Source: Fimbriiglobus sp. | GTDB lineage: Bacteria > Planctomycetota > Planctomycetia > Gemmatales > Gemmataceae | Reading direction: 5' to 3' | Assembly: GCA_022841795.1 (NCBI GenBank) | Contig: JALHQU010000024.1 | Coordinates: forward strand, 1-56,893 | Length of the DNA: 56,893 nt | Part shown: in pieces, positions 49,338 to 56,893 of the stretch | How positions within the stretch are numbered: position 1 is the stretch's first letter | How the letters are laid out: every line of letters starts with the position of its first letter | Translations under genes and position numbers: made by a program | The notes under the pieces: generated by a model | The model's input: the letters and a program-made list of their open reading frames with translations, nothing else | What the model was told of the DNA's origin: nothing | The model's database searches: none

Positions 49338-50687
49338 ATGGAGTCTACCGTTTCCCCCGACCACACGCTGATGACCGAACTGCCTACCCCCGCCGTCACC
49401 CCGCTGCCGACCGCCAACCCCGCCGCGAACGGCCTGCCGTACAGCGAACTGCGGCTGATCAAGCCGCTGCTCGACGCCATCCACGTCGCCGGCTACCGCA
49501 ACTGCACCCCGGTTCAAGGAGCCGTCATCCCCGCCGCCCTCAAGGGGCAGGACGTGATCGGCCAGGCCCAGACCGGCACCGGCAAGACGGCCGCGTTCCT
49601 CGTGCCGTTCATGAACCGCTGGCGGCCGCACTCGCTGAAGGGGCCGATCGGGCTGGTCATGCTGCCCACCCGCGAACTGGCCTCACAGGTGGCCGAAGAG
49701 GCCGAGAAGCTGGCGCCGAGCAGCAAGTTCCGCACGGTGGCCGTGTACGGCGGCACCGGCATGCAGCGGCAACTGAACCAACTGGCCCGCGGGTGCGACC
49801 TGGTGGTCGGCACCCCCGGCCGCATCATCGACCACCTCCGCCGCGGGTCGCTCACCCTCGACCACGTCCGGTACGTCGTGCTGGACGAGGCCGACCGTAT
49901 GCTGGACATCGGCTTCCGCCCGGACATCGAGCGGATCCTGCGGCGGTGTCCGGACAAGCGGCAGACGATGCTCATGTCGGCCACCGTGCCGGACGAGATC
50001 AAGCGGCTGGTGAACAGGTACATGAAGGACCCGCTGCACCTGAACCTGTCGCCGACCAACCTGACGGTGGACAAGATCCGGCAGACGTACATCACGGTGG
50101 ACAAGGAGAAGAAGTTCGACCTGCTACTGAAGGTGATCGAGCGGGAGCAGCCGCGGCAGTGCCTGATCTTCGTCGAGCGGAAGCGGTGGGCGGACGACCT
50201 GCTGCGGCGGATGAAGCCGCACCTGCCGAGCACCTACGCCATCCACGGCGACCTGGCCCAGAACGTCCGCGAGAAGGTGATGGCCGGGTTCAAGTCCGGC
50301 AAGGTGCGGTTCCTGATCGCCACCGACGTGGCCAGCCGCGGGATCGACGTGAACGGCATCTCGCACGTCATCAACTACGACCTGCCGGCGGACATCGAGA
50401 ACTACGTCCACCGCATCGGCCGCACCGGGCGGATCGGCAAGGACGGGGTGGCCATCGCGTTCGTCACCCCCGAAGAAGGGTCGCACCTGACCGAGATCGA
50501 GATCGTCATCAACCGGCTGATCGAGGCGGATTCGATCGACGGGTTCGAGGCCACCACCCCGAAGCGGCGGCGGCACATCGACGACCCGGAGGATCCGATC
50601 CGCCTGCCCGCCGCCGAGCCGGAAACGGGCGAGCCGAAGAAGGCGGTGTTCGGCAAGTTCAAGAAGAAGTACAGCAGCCGCCTGTGA
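49338..50687 (+). CDS. DEAD-box RNA helicase (RhlE-like)
   Basis: 449 residues with all motifs: Q motif 'NCTPVQGAVIP', I 'AQTGTGKTAAF', Ia 'PTRELASQ', Ib 'TPGRIIDHL', II 'LDEADRMLDIGF', III 'MLMSATVPDEI', V 'ATDVASRGIDV' and VI 'HRIGRTGRIGKDG'. The C-terminal extension is short and basic ('KFKKKYSSRL'). These enzymes unwind short RNA duplexes in ribosome assembly or mRNA decay. Upstream, AGGAACCG gives the ribosome site, and TTATTC/GAATAA (49275-49295) makes a small hairpin in the leader. It is followed by tRNA-Gln. Confidence 0.95.
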   Translation: MESTVSPDHTLMTELPTPAVTPLPTANPAANGLPYSELRLIKPLLDAIHVAGYRNCTPVQGAVIPAALKGQDVIGQAQTGTGKTAAFLVPFMNRWRPHSLKGPIGLVMLPTRELASQVAEEAEKLAPSSKFRTVAVYGGTGMQRQLNQLARGCDLVVGTPGRIIDHLRRGSLTLDHVRYVVLDEADRMLDIGFRPDIERILRRCPDKRQTMLMSATVPDEIKRLVNRYMKDPLHLNLSPTNLTVDKIRQTYITVDKEKKFDLLLKVIEREQPRQCLIFVERKRWADDLLRRMKPHLPSTYAIHGDLAQNVREKVMAGFKSGKVRFLIATDVASRGIDVNGISHVINYDLPADIENYVHRIGRTGRIGKDGVAIAFVTPEEGSHLTEIEIVINRLIEADSIDGFEATTPKRRRHIDDPEDPIRLPAAEPETGEPKKAVFGKFKKKYSSRL

Positions 50688-50757
50688 GCCAGCCGGCCCG
50701 CGAACTGGACTTGCCCGGCGCCCCCGGCCGGGTAACATATCCAACGAATTGGGCTAC

Positions 50758-50828
50758 TACCCGGTAGTGTAACGGTAGCACAAGAGATTTTGGTTCTCTT
50801 TGTCAAGGTTCGAATCCTTGCCGGGTAA
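50758..50828 (+). tRNA. tRNA-Gln, anticodon TTG
   Basis: A full cloverleaf: acceptor TACCCGG with CCGGGTA, D-arm GTGTAACGGTAGCAC, anticodon stem AGAGA/TCTCT around loop TTTTGGT (anticodon TTG, reads CAA), and T-arm CAAGG-TTCGAAT-CCTTG. The U1-A72 weak pair is typical of bacterial tRNA-Gln. CCA is not encoded. It lies 70 nt after the helicase stop and is followed by a strong hairpin. Confidence 0.95.
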
Positions 50829-50831
50829 CTC

Positions 50832-50863
50832 ACACGGCCCCAGGCATCTGCCTGGGGCCGTGT
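50832..50863 (+). terminator. Hairpin terminator after tRNA-Gln
   Basis: A perfect 15-bp stem ACACGGCCCCAGGCA/TGCCTGGGGCCGTGT with a 2-nt centre, 3 nt after the tRNA end. The T-tract is short (CGTTTCC), so it may act as a terminator or as a 3'-end processing signal. Confidence 0.65.
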
Positions 50864-50908
50864 CGTTTCCAAGCCCCCCGTCGTCGCCGCAGCCGCCTTG
50901 ATACATTC

Positions 50909-50937
50909 TTGACGCCACGCCCTCCACTTTTGACGCC
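50909..50937 (+). promoter_or_regulatory. Candidate operator: direct repeat upstream of the kdp operon
   Basis: TTGACGCC occurs at 50909-50916 and again at 50930-50937. The starts are 21 bp apart, two helical turns, and the second copy ends 54 nt before the first small ORF. This is the spacing expected for a dimeric OmpR-type regulator such as KdpE. No KdpE consensus is known for this group, so this is inference from position and spacing alone. Confidence 0.35.
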
Positions 50938-50991
50938 GCCCTGATCCGCACCCCGCCATACTGCCTGTGGCTCCCCACGGAGGATGCCCAC

Positions 50992-51084
50992 ATGGATTTC
51001 GTCTGGCTGGCCGTCGTCGCCGCCTTCTTCGCCGGGTCGGCCCTTCTGATCCGGCTGCTGACCTCGCTTCAAGGGGAGGGGTAG
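50992..51084 (+). CDS. 30-residue membrane peptide heading the kdp operon
   Basis: 'MDFVWLAVVAAFFAGSALLI' then RLLTSLQGEG: one membrane helix and a short polar tail. GGAGG lies 8 nt before the ATG and the stop is 2 nt before the GTG of kdpF. The size is that of KdpF and the hydrophobic pattern is similar, so it may be a second KdpF-like subunit or a small regulator. It falls below normal gene-finding length limits. Confidence 0.6.
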   Translation: MDFVWLAVVAAFFAGSALLIRLLTSLQGEG

Positions 51085-51086
51085 TC

Positions 51087-51179
51087 GTGGACGGGTTCAC
51101 CCTGCTCGCCCTGGTCACGGCCGTCGCCCTGGCCGGCTACCTGATCGTGGCCCTGATGAAACCGGAGTGGTTCTCATGA
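51087..51179 (+). CDS. kdpF: KdpF, small stabilising subunit
   Basis: 30 residues from a GTG with GGGGAGG upstream: '[20 protein letters not shown]' then [10 protein letters not shown]. The single helix and the ending 'LMKPEWF' are characteristic of KdpF, which stabilises the KdpABC complex in the membrane. The stop overlaps the kdpA start in ATGA (51176-51179). Confidence 0.85.
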   Translation: MDGFTLLALVTAVALAGYLIVALMKPEWFS

Positions 51180-52879
51180 CCGCCAACGGCGTCTTCCAAC
51201 TCGCCCTCGCCGTCGGGCTGATTCTCGCCGGCGTCCGGCCGCTCGGCTGGTACATGGCCCGGGTGTACACCCGGCCCGTCGGCCGCGGGGAGCGGGCCGT
51301 GTACCGGCTGCTGCTCGTCAACCCGGCGGCGGAGATGACGTGGCAGAAGTACGCCGCGGCGGTGCTGGCGTTCGGGTTCGTCAGCGTGCTGGCGGTGTAC
51401 GGCGTGCAGCGGCTGCAGGCGGTGCTGCCGCTCAACCCGGAAGGCCAGGCGGCGGTGTCGCCCGACTCGTCGTTCAACACCGCCGTCAGCTTCGCCACCA
51501 ACACCAACTGGCAGGGGTACGGCGGCGAGAGCACGATGAGCTACCTGACGCAGATGCTCGCGCTGACGGTGCAGAACTTCCTGTCCGCCGCGGCGGGGAT
51601 GGCCGTGCTGGTGGCCCTGATCCGCGGGTTCGCCCGCCGGAACGCGGACACGATCGGCAACTTCTGGGTCGATCTGGTCCGGAGTACGGTGTACGTCCTG
51701 CTCCCGCTGTCGGTCCTGCTGGCCGTCGTCCTCGCGGGGCAGGGGGTGCCGCAAACGGTGTCCGCGTACCACGAGGTGCCGCTGGTCGAACCGCTGACGG
51801 ATGCCGACGGCCAGCCGGTGACGACGCAGAAGATCGCCGTCGGCCCGGTGGCGTCGCAGGTGGCGATCAAGCAGCTCGGCACCAACGGCGGCGGGTTCTT
51901 CAACGTGAACTCGGCGCACCCGCTGGAGAACCCGACCCCGCTGTCCAACCTGCTGCAACTGGTGGCGATCCTGCTCATCCCTGCCGCCCTGTGCTGGACG
52001 TTCGGCGAGCTGGCCGGCGACCGCCGCCAGGGGTGGGCGGTCCTGGCGGCGATGGTCGTCATCTTCCTCCCGCTGCTGGCCGTCACCGTGTGGGCCGAGC
52101 ACCAGCCGAACCCGGCGCTCGCCACGCTCGGGGTGGACCAGACGGCCGGGAACATGGAGGGCAAGGAGACGCGGTTCGGCGTGCCGAACTCGGCCCTGTG
52201 GGCGGTCGCCACCACGGCCGCGTCGAACGGGGCGGTGAACTCCATGCACGACTCGTACACCCCGCCCGGCGGGCTGGTGCCGCTGTGGCTGATGCAACTC
52301 GGCGAGGTGGTGTTCGGCGGCGTCGGGTCCGGGCTGTACGGCATGCTGGTGTTCGCCCTGGTGGCCGTGTTCCTGGCCGGGCTGATGGTCGGCCGCACCC
52401 CGGAGTACCTGGGCAAGAAGATCGGGGCGTTCGAGATCAAGATGGCGTCGCTGGCCGTCCTCCTGCCGTGTGCGATGGCGCTGATCGGCACGGCCGTCGG
52501 CGTGTCGGTCGAGGGCGGCAAGAAGGGGCCGCTGAACGCCGGGCCGCACGGGTTCAGCGAAATCCTGTACGCCTACTCGTCGTGCGCCAACAACAACGGG
52601 TCGGCGTTCGCCGGGCTGAGTGCGAACACCCCGTTCTACAACGGCACGCTCGGCCTGGTGATGCTCGTCGGCCGGTTCGGGGTGATGCTCCCGGTGATCG
52701 CCATCGCCGGGTCGCTGGCCCGGAAGAAGCACACCCCGCCGGGGCCGGGCACCCTGCCGACGCACACCCCGCTGTTCGTGTTCCTGCTCGTGTCGGTGGT
52801 GGTGGTGGTAGGGGCGCTCAGCTTCATCCCCGCCCTGGCCCTCGGGCCGATCGTCGAACACCTGATGATGCGGTCGTAA
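51176..52879 (+). CDS. kdpA: Potassium-transporting ATPase subunit A
   Basis: 567 residues, ten-helix K+-channel-like subunit. The pore loops carry the filter sequences: '[20 protein letters not shown]', '[20 protein letters not shown]', '[20 protein letters not shown]' and '[20 protein letters not shown]'. The start at 51176 overlaps kdpF and has GGAG before it. It forms the K+ path of the high-affinity Kdp pump, which is normally made when K+ is limiting. Confidence 0.97.
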   Translation: MTANGVFQLALAVGLILAGVRPLGWYMARVYTRPVGRGERAVYRLLLVNPAAEMTWQKYAAAVLAFGFVSVLAVYGVQRLQAVLPLNPEGQAAVSPDSSFNTAVSFATNTNWQGYGGESTMSYLTQMLALTVQNFLSAAAGMAVLVALIRGFARRNADTIGNFWVDLVRSTVYVLLPLSVLLAVVLAGQGVPQTVSAYHEVPLVEPLTDADGQPVTTQKIAVGPVASQVAIKQLGTNGGGFFNVNSAHPLENPTPLSNLLQLVAILLIPAALCWTFGELAGDRRQGWAVLAAMVVIFLPLLAVTVWAEHQPNPALATLGVDQTAGNMEGKETRFGVPNSALWAVATTAASNGAVNSMHDSYTPPGGLVPLWLMQLGEVVFGGVGSGLYGMLVFALVAVFLAGLMVGRTPEYLGKKIGAFEIKMASLAVLLPCAMALIGTAVGVSVEGGKKGPLNAGPHGFSEILYAYSSCANNNGSAFAGLSANTPFYNGTLGLVMLVGRFGVMLPVIAIAGSLARKKHTPPGPGTLPTHTPLFVFLLVSVVVVVGALSFIPALALGPIVEHLMMRS

Positions 52880-52899
52880 CCGGAGCCAACCGAACACCC

Positions 52900-54963
52900 A
52901 TGAACACCCGAACCGAAGCCCCGGCCCTGTTCCGGGCGGACATCCTGCGGGCCGCCCTGGGGGCGTCGTTCACCAAGCTGAACCCCCGCACGCAGCTCAA
53001 GAACCCGGTGATGTTCGCCGTGTACCTCGGCAGCATCCTCACCACGATCCTCTGGGTGCGGTCGCTGACCGGCGGGTCCGACGAGTCGTCCGGGTTCATC
53101 CTCGGCATCACCCTGTGGCTGTGGGCGACGGTGCTGTTCGCCAACTTCGCCGAGGCCATCGCCGAGGGGCACGGGAAGGCGCAGGCGGCCAGCCTGCGGA
53201 AGTCCCGCACGAGCGTCACCGCCCGCCGGCTGACCGACCCGAAGTCCCACGACACGACGGACGTGCCGGTCGCCGACCTGCGGGTCGGCGACCTGGTGCT
53301 GGCGAAGGCGGGGGACGTGATCCCGGCCGACGGCGAGGTGGTGGAAGGGGTGGCGTCGGTGGACGAGAGCGCCGTCACCGGGGAGAGCGCGCCGGTGGTG
53401 CGGGAGAGCGGCGGCGACCGCAGCGCCGTCACCGGCGGCACCCGCGTCATCTCCGATTGGCTGGTGGTGCGGGTGAGCACCCTGCCGGGGCAGAGCTTCC
53501 TCGACCGGATGATCGCCATGGTGGAAGGGGCGAAGCGGCAGAAGACGCCGAACGAGATCGCCCTGGCCATCCTGCTCGCCGCCCTCACGCTCGTCTTCCT
53601 GCTGGTGGTGGTTACGCTGCTGCCGTTCTCGGCGTACAGCGTCGAGACGTCCGGTCAGGGTCGGCCGGTGTCGCTCACCGTGCTGGTGGCGCTGTTCGTG
53701 TGCCTCGCCCCGACCACCATCGGTGCGCTGCTGTCCGCGATCGGGATTGCGGGCATGAACCGGCTCAGCCGGTCGAACGTGGTCGCCATGTCCGGCCGGG
53801 CGGTGGAGGCGGCCGGCGACGTGGACGTGCTGCTGCTGGACAAGACCGGCACCATCACCCTGGGCAACCGGCAGGCGAGCCGGTTCGTGCCGGCCGACGG
53901 GGTGAAACCGGCGGAACTGGCCGAGGCCGCGCACCTGGCGTCGCTGGCCGACGAGACGCCGGAGGGCCGGAGCATCGCCGTGCTGGCGAAACAGCAGTTC
54001 GGCCTGCGGGGGCGGGATCTGGAACAGATCCGGCCGCACTTCGTCCCGTTCTCGGCGAAGACCCGCATGAGTGGCGTGACCCTGGACGGGCGGGAGATCC
54101 GCAAGGGGGCGGCCGAGGCGGGCGAGGCCCACGTCCGCGCGCTCGGCGGCACCTACCCGGACGCGGTGCGGGCGACGGTGCGGGAGATCGCCCAGGCCGG
54201 GGGCACCCCGCTGGTGGTGAGCACGGACGCCCGGGTACTCGGGGTGATCGAACTCAAAGACATCGTGAAGGGCGGGATCAAGGAGCGGTTCACCGAGCTG
54301 CGGCGGATGGGCATCAAGACGGTGATGATCACCGGCGACAACCCGCTCACCGCCGCCGCCATCGCCGCCGAAGCGGGGGTCGATGACTATCTCGCCGAGG
54401 CCACCCCGGAGGCGAAGCTGAAGCTGATCCGCGAGTACCAGCAGGGCGGGCGGCTGGTGGCGATGACCGGCGACGGCACCAACGACGCCCCGGCCCTGGC
54501 CCAGGCGGACGTGGCCGTCGCCATGAACACCGGCACCCAGGCGGCGAAGGAGGCCGGGAACATGGTCGATCTGGACTCGAACCCGACGAAGCTGATCGAG
54601 ATCGTCCACGTCGGAAAGCAACTGCTGATGACCCGCGGGGCGCTGACCACGTTCAGCATCGCCAACGACGTGGCGAAGTACGCGGCCATCATCCCGGCGG
54701 CGTTCGTCGGCACCTACCCGGAGTTGCAGGCGCTCGACGTGCTGCGGCTGTCGTCCCCGGCGAACGCCATCCTGGCGGCGGTGATTTTCAACGCGCTCGT
54801 CATCGTCGCCCTGGTGCCGCTGGCGCTGAAGGGCGTCCGCTACCGGCCGGTCGCCGCTGCCCAACTGCTCCGCACCAACCTGCTGGTGTACGGCGTAGGC
54901 GGGCTGATCGTGCCGTTCATCGGCATCAAGCTGATCGACCTGGTGTTGTCCTTGCTGAGTTAG
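52900..54963 (+). CDS. kdpB: Potassium-transporting ATPase subunit B
   Basis: 687 residues, P-type ATPase. The phosphorylation site D314 lies in '[19 protein letters not shown]', the actuator loop is '[14 protein letters not shown]', and the hinge is '[20 protein letters not shown]'. Seven membrane helices are present. It is the catalytic subunit that hydrolyses ATP. The stop TAG is formed by the first bases of a family-1 palindrome (GT-TAG-CCCGACG), so the last residue is next to the repeat. The rest of the C-terminus ('[14 protein letters not shown]') looks intact. Confidence 0.97.
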   Translation: MNTRTEAPALFRADILRAALGASFTKLNPRTQLKNPVMFAVYLGSILTTILWVRSLTGGSDESSGFILGITLWLWATVLFANFAEAIAEGHGKAQAASLRKSRTSVTARRLTDPKSHDTTDVPVADLRVGDLVLAKAGDVIPADGEVVEGVASVDESAVTGESAPVVRESGGDRSAVTGGTRVISDWLVVRVSTLPGQSFLDRMIAMVEGAKRQKTPNEIALAILLAALTLVFLLVVVTLLPFSAYSVETSGQGRPVSLTVLVALFVCLAPTTIGALLSAIGIAGMNRLSRSNVVAMSGRAVEAAGDVDVLLLDKTGTITLGNRQASRFVPADGVKPAELAEAAHLASLADETPEGRSIAVLAKQQFGLRGRDLEQIRPHFVPFSAKTRMSGVTLDGREIRKGAAEAGEAHVRALGGTYPDAVRATVREIAQAGGTPLVVSTDARVLGVIELKDIVKGGIKERFTELRRMGIKTVMITGDNPLTAAAIAAEAGVDDYLAEATPEAKLKLIREYQQGGRLVAMTGDGTNDAPALAQADVAVAMNTGTQAAKEAGNMVDLDSNPTKLIEIVHVGKQLLMTRGALTTFSIANDVAKYAAIIPAAFVGTYPELQALDVLRLSSPANAILAAVIFNALVIVALVPLALKGVRYRPVAAAQLLRTNLLVYGVGGLIVPFIGIKLIDLVLSLLS

Positions 54964-55016
54964 CCCGACGCGCCAGCGAGGGTGTGGCTCGACCCTCGCT
55001 GGCGCGTCGGGCTAAC
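54959..55016. repeat. Palindromic repeat family 1, copy 4, between kdpB and kdpC
   Basis: Perfect 25-bp arms at 54959-54983 and 54992-55016 with an 8-nt loop. It gives kdpB its TAG stop and lies 21 nt before the kdpC start, inside the operon. Confidence 0.95.
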
Positions 55017-55037
55017 AAGACTGACCGGAGAACGCTC

Positions 55038-55610
55038 ATGTGGAATTACCTGCGAACCGCGGCCGTCGTCCTCGGCGGTATGACCGTGCTCACCGGCGTG
55101 GTGTACCCGCTCGCCGTCACGCTGCTGGCCCAGGCGGTGTTCCCCGGCCCGGCGAACGGCAGCCTCGTCGTCCGGGACGGCAAGACCGCCGGGTCGGACC
55201 TGATCGGCCAGCCGTTCTCCAAGCCGGAATACTTCTGGGGGCGGCTGTCGGCGACCAGCCCGGTGCCGTACAACGCCGCCGCCTCGTCCGGGTCGAACTT
55301 CGGCCCGCGGCACCCGGACCTGGCGAAGAACGCGAAGGACCGCACGGACGCGCTGAAGGCGGCCGACCCGTCCATCGACGCCGTGCCGGTCGATCTCGTC
55401 ACCACGTCCGGCAGCGGCCTCGACCCGCAAATCAGCCCGGCCGCCGCCGAGGTGCAGGTCCGGCGGGTGGCCGCCGCCCGTAAGCTGACCGAGGAACAGG
55501 TTCGAGAGCTGGTGCGGGCACACACCGACGATCGGCAGTTCGGCGTACTCGGGGAATCGCGGGTGAACGTGCTGGCCCTCAATCTCGCCCTCGACGCCGT
55601 GACGCCATGA
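55038..55610 (+). CDS. kdpC: Potassium-transporting ATPase subunit C
   Basis: 190 residues with one N-terminal helix (about 7-29). '[20 protein letters not shown]' and '[19 protein letters not shown]' are KdpC signatures, and '[17 protein letters not shown]' is present. The start at 55038 follows CGGAGAACGCTC; a longer frame reaches back into the palindrome and is rejected. KdpC assists ATP binding by KdpB. Its stop overlaps the start of kdpD in ATGA (55607-55610). Confidence 0.95.
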   Translation: MWNYLRTAAVVLGGMTVLTGVVYPLAVTLLAQAVFPGPANGSLVVRDGKTAGSDLIGQPFSKPEYFWGRLSATSPVPYNAAASSGSNFGPRHPDLAKNAKDRTDALKAADPSIDAVPVDLVTTSGSGLDPQISPAAAEVQVRRVAAARKLTEEQVRELVRAHTDDRQFGVLGESRVNVLALNLALDAVTP

Positions 55611-56880
55611 CCCCGTCCCGTCCGAACCCCGACGCCCTGCTGGCCGACCTCCGCGCCGACGAGCGGCAGAAGTCGAAGGGCAAGCTGAAGGTGTTCTTCG
55701 GCTACGCCGCCGGGGTGGGGAAGACCTACGCCATGCTCGAAGCCGCCCGCCGCGAGCGGGCGGCCGGGCGGGAGGTGGTGGTCGGGTACGTCGAGCCGCA
55801 CGGCCGGCCGGAGACGGAAGCGTTGCTGAGCGGGCTGGAGGCGCTGCCCACCCGCCGGATCGAGTACAACGGGGTCGTGCTGCGGGAGTTCGACGTCGAT
55901 GCCGCCCTCGCCCGCCGGCCCGATCTGATTCTGGTGGACGAACTCGCCCACACCAACGCCGACGGCAGCCGTCACACCAAGCGGTGGCAGGACGTGGCCG
56001 AACTGCTCGACGCCGGCATCCACGTGTGGACGACGCTCAACGTCCAGCACATCGAGAGCCTGAACACGGTGATCGGTCAGATCACCGGCGTGACCGTGCG
56101 GGAGACGGTGCCGGACCGCGTTTTCGACCTGGCCGACGAACTGGAACTGGCCGACCTGCCGCCGGACGACCTGCTCACCCGGCTGCGGGCCGGCAAAGTG
56201 TACCGGCCGGAGCAGGCCGAGCGGGCGGTGCAGAGCTTCTTCCAGAAGTCGAACCTGGTCGCCCTGCGGGAGTTGTCGCTGCGGCAGGCCGCCGAGCGGG
56301 TCCACACCGATGTCGAGGCCGCCCGCCGCCGGTCGGCCGCGGACCGCCCGTGGGCGACGGCCGACCGGCTGCTCGTGTGCATCGGCCCGAGTCCGACCAC
56401 CGCCCGCGTCATCCGCACGGCCAAGCGGGTGGCCGCCGCACTGGACGCCCCGTGGCTGGCGGTGAGCGTCGAGCAGCCGGGCATCGCCACGGACCCGGCC
56501 GCGGCCGAGCGGGTGGCCGACCACCTGCGGTTGGCCGAGCGGCTGGGGGCCGAAACCGTCACCCTCACCGGGGCGGGGGTGGCGGCGACGGTGTTGGACT
56601 ACGCCCGCACACACAACGTCACCAAGATCTTCGTCGGCAAGACCCGCGCCCCGCGATGGCGGCGGTGGCTCCGGTCGGGGGTCGTCGAGCAACTGCTGGA
56701 CGGCAGCGGCGACATCGACGTGTACCTGATCCAGGGTGAGGACAACGATGGCCGGCCGGCGGCCGCCCCGCCGCGGGTGCCGGCGCCGGTCTCGTGGCCC
56801 GGCTACCTGGCCGCCGCCGGGGTGGTGGGCGTCGCGTGGCTCGTGGCGAAGGGGTTCGCCCACCTGCAGGTGGCCGAGGC
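55607..56880 (+). CDS. kdpD: Sensor kinase KdpD (partial, cut at the sequence end)
   Basis: About 425 codons are present. The N-terminal KdpD domain has Walker A in '[16 protein letters not shown]' (29-44) and '[20 protein letters not shown]'. A universal-stress-protein-like domain starts at about 243 ('[20 protein letters not shown]'). The first membrane helix of the sensor region begins near 396 ('[20 protein letters not shown]'). The histidine kinase part and any kdpE are outside the window. The last 13 bases (56881 on) look like sequencing adapter, so the gene is annotated only to 56880. Confidence 0.93.
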
Positions 56881-56893
56881 AGATCGGAAGAGC
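56881..56893 (+). other. Probable Illumina adapter remnant
   Basis: The final 13 bases are AGATCGGAAGAGC, identical to the first 13 bases of the standard Illumina adapter. They continue the kdpD frame only as 'DRKS', which does not fit the expected second membrane helix. This is most likely an untrimmed read end rather than genome. Confidence 0.9.

Noticed and set aside
51340-52899. Extension of kdpB upstream through kdpA in the same frame
   Set aside because: The frame is open only because of GC bias. KdpB family length and the ATG at 52900 place the start there.
6259-55016. CRISPR array made of the repeated palindromes
   Set aside because: The copies are single, far apart, on both sides of genes, and there are no regular spacers or cas genes.
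55607-56893. kdpE response regulator gene
   Set aside because: It is not present in the window; kdpD is cut by the end of the sequence. The NtrC-type regulator at 7486 is a different family and not its partner.

Overview
This GC-rich window (about two thirds G+C by eye) comes from a planctomycete, almost certainly of the Gemmataceae. Lineage hallmarks are the TIGR02996 'repeat-companion' domain, a secreted PSCyt1/DUF1549/DUF1553 protein with CxxCH motifs, two DUF4058 proteins, four secreted PQQ-type beta-propellers and many palindromic intergenic repeats. About 46 protein genes and one tRNA are supported.

Layout. 1-675: partial membrane glycosyltransferase-like gene, then a small BON-domain gene. 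1130-6114 (minus): operon MoxR ATPase, DUF58, TgpA-like transglutaminase, isochorismatase-like hydrolase. 6369-12435: TIGR02996-DUF1963 fusion, NtrC-type response regulator, His-rich membrane protein, GT4 glycosyltransferase, PP2C phosphatase. 12435-23714: cytochrome/PSD1 protein, NUDIX hydrolase, FGGY kinase, exported globin plus lipoprotein, ECF sigma with cupin anti-sigma, membrane-anchored HtrA protease, chorismate-lyase-like protein, ThuA-like protein. 23769-28687 (minus): membrane protein, HemW-like radical SAM enzyme, methyltransferase, PQQ propeller. 28769-34099 (minus): compact five-gene operon of an adenylate-forming ligase, two DUF4058 proteins, an aldehyde-dehydrogenase-type reductase and an Fe-alcohol dehydrogenase. 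34226-46565 (minus): three further propellers, a PaaK-like ligase, BirA, a WD40 protein, NadC, a Cys/His-rich protein and an S41 protease. 46940-56893 (plus): ProB, a second ECF sigma with a small membrane partner, a DEAD-box helicase, tRNA-Gln(TTG) and the kdp K+ transport operon (small ORF-kdpF-A-B-C-D), cut off at the window end.

The most distinctive feature is a dense set of about twenty palindromic elements in at least six sequence families. Their perfect or near-perfect arms of 17-33 bp, often with smaller hairpins nested inside (cloverleaf or triple-hairpin layouts), sit within 0-16 nt of stop codons. Several supply the stop codon or C-terminal residues of the adjoining gene. Two related palindromes lie in frame inside coding sequences (a PaaK-like ligase and the PSD1 protein), one lies in the proB leader and one lies between kdpB and kdpC. 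Only one hairpin (12396-12428) looks like a conventional U-tract terminator. The best candidate for an undescribed metabolic unit is the ligase-DUF4058-DUF4058-reductase-ADH operon.

The last 13 bases (56881-56893) match the Illumina adapter AGATCGGAAGAGC, so the true sequence very probably ends at 56880.
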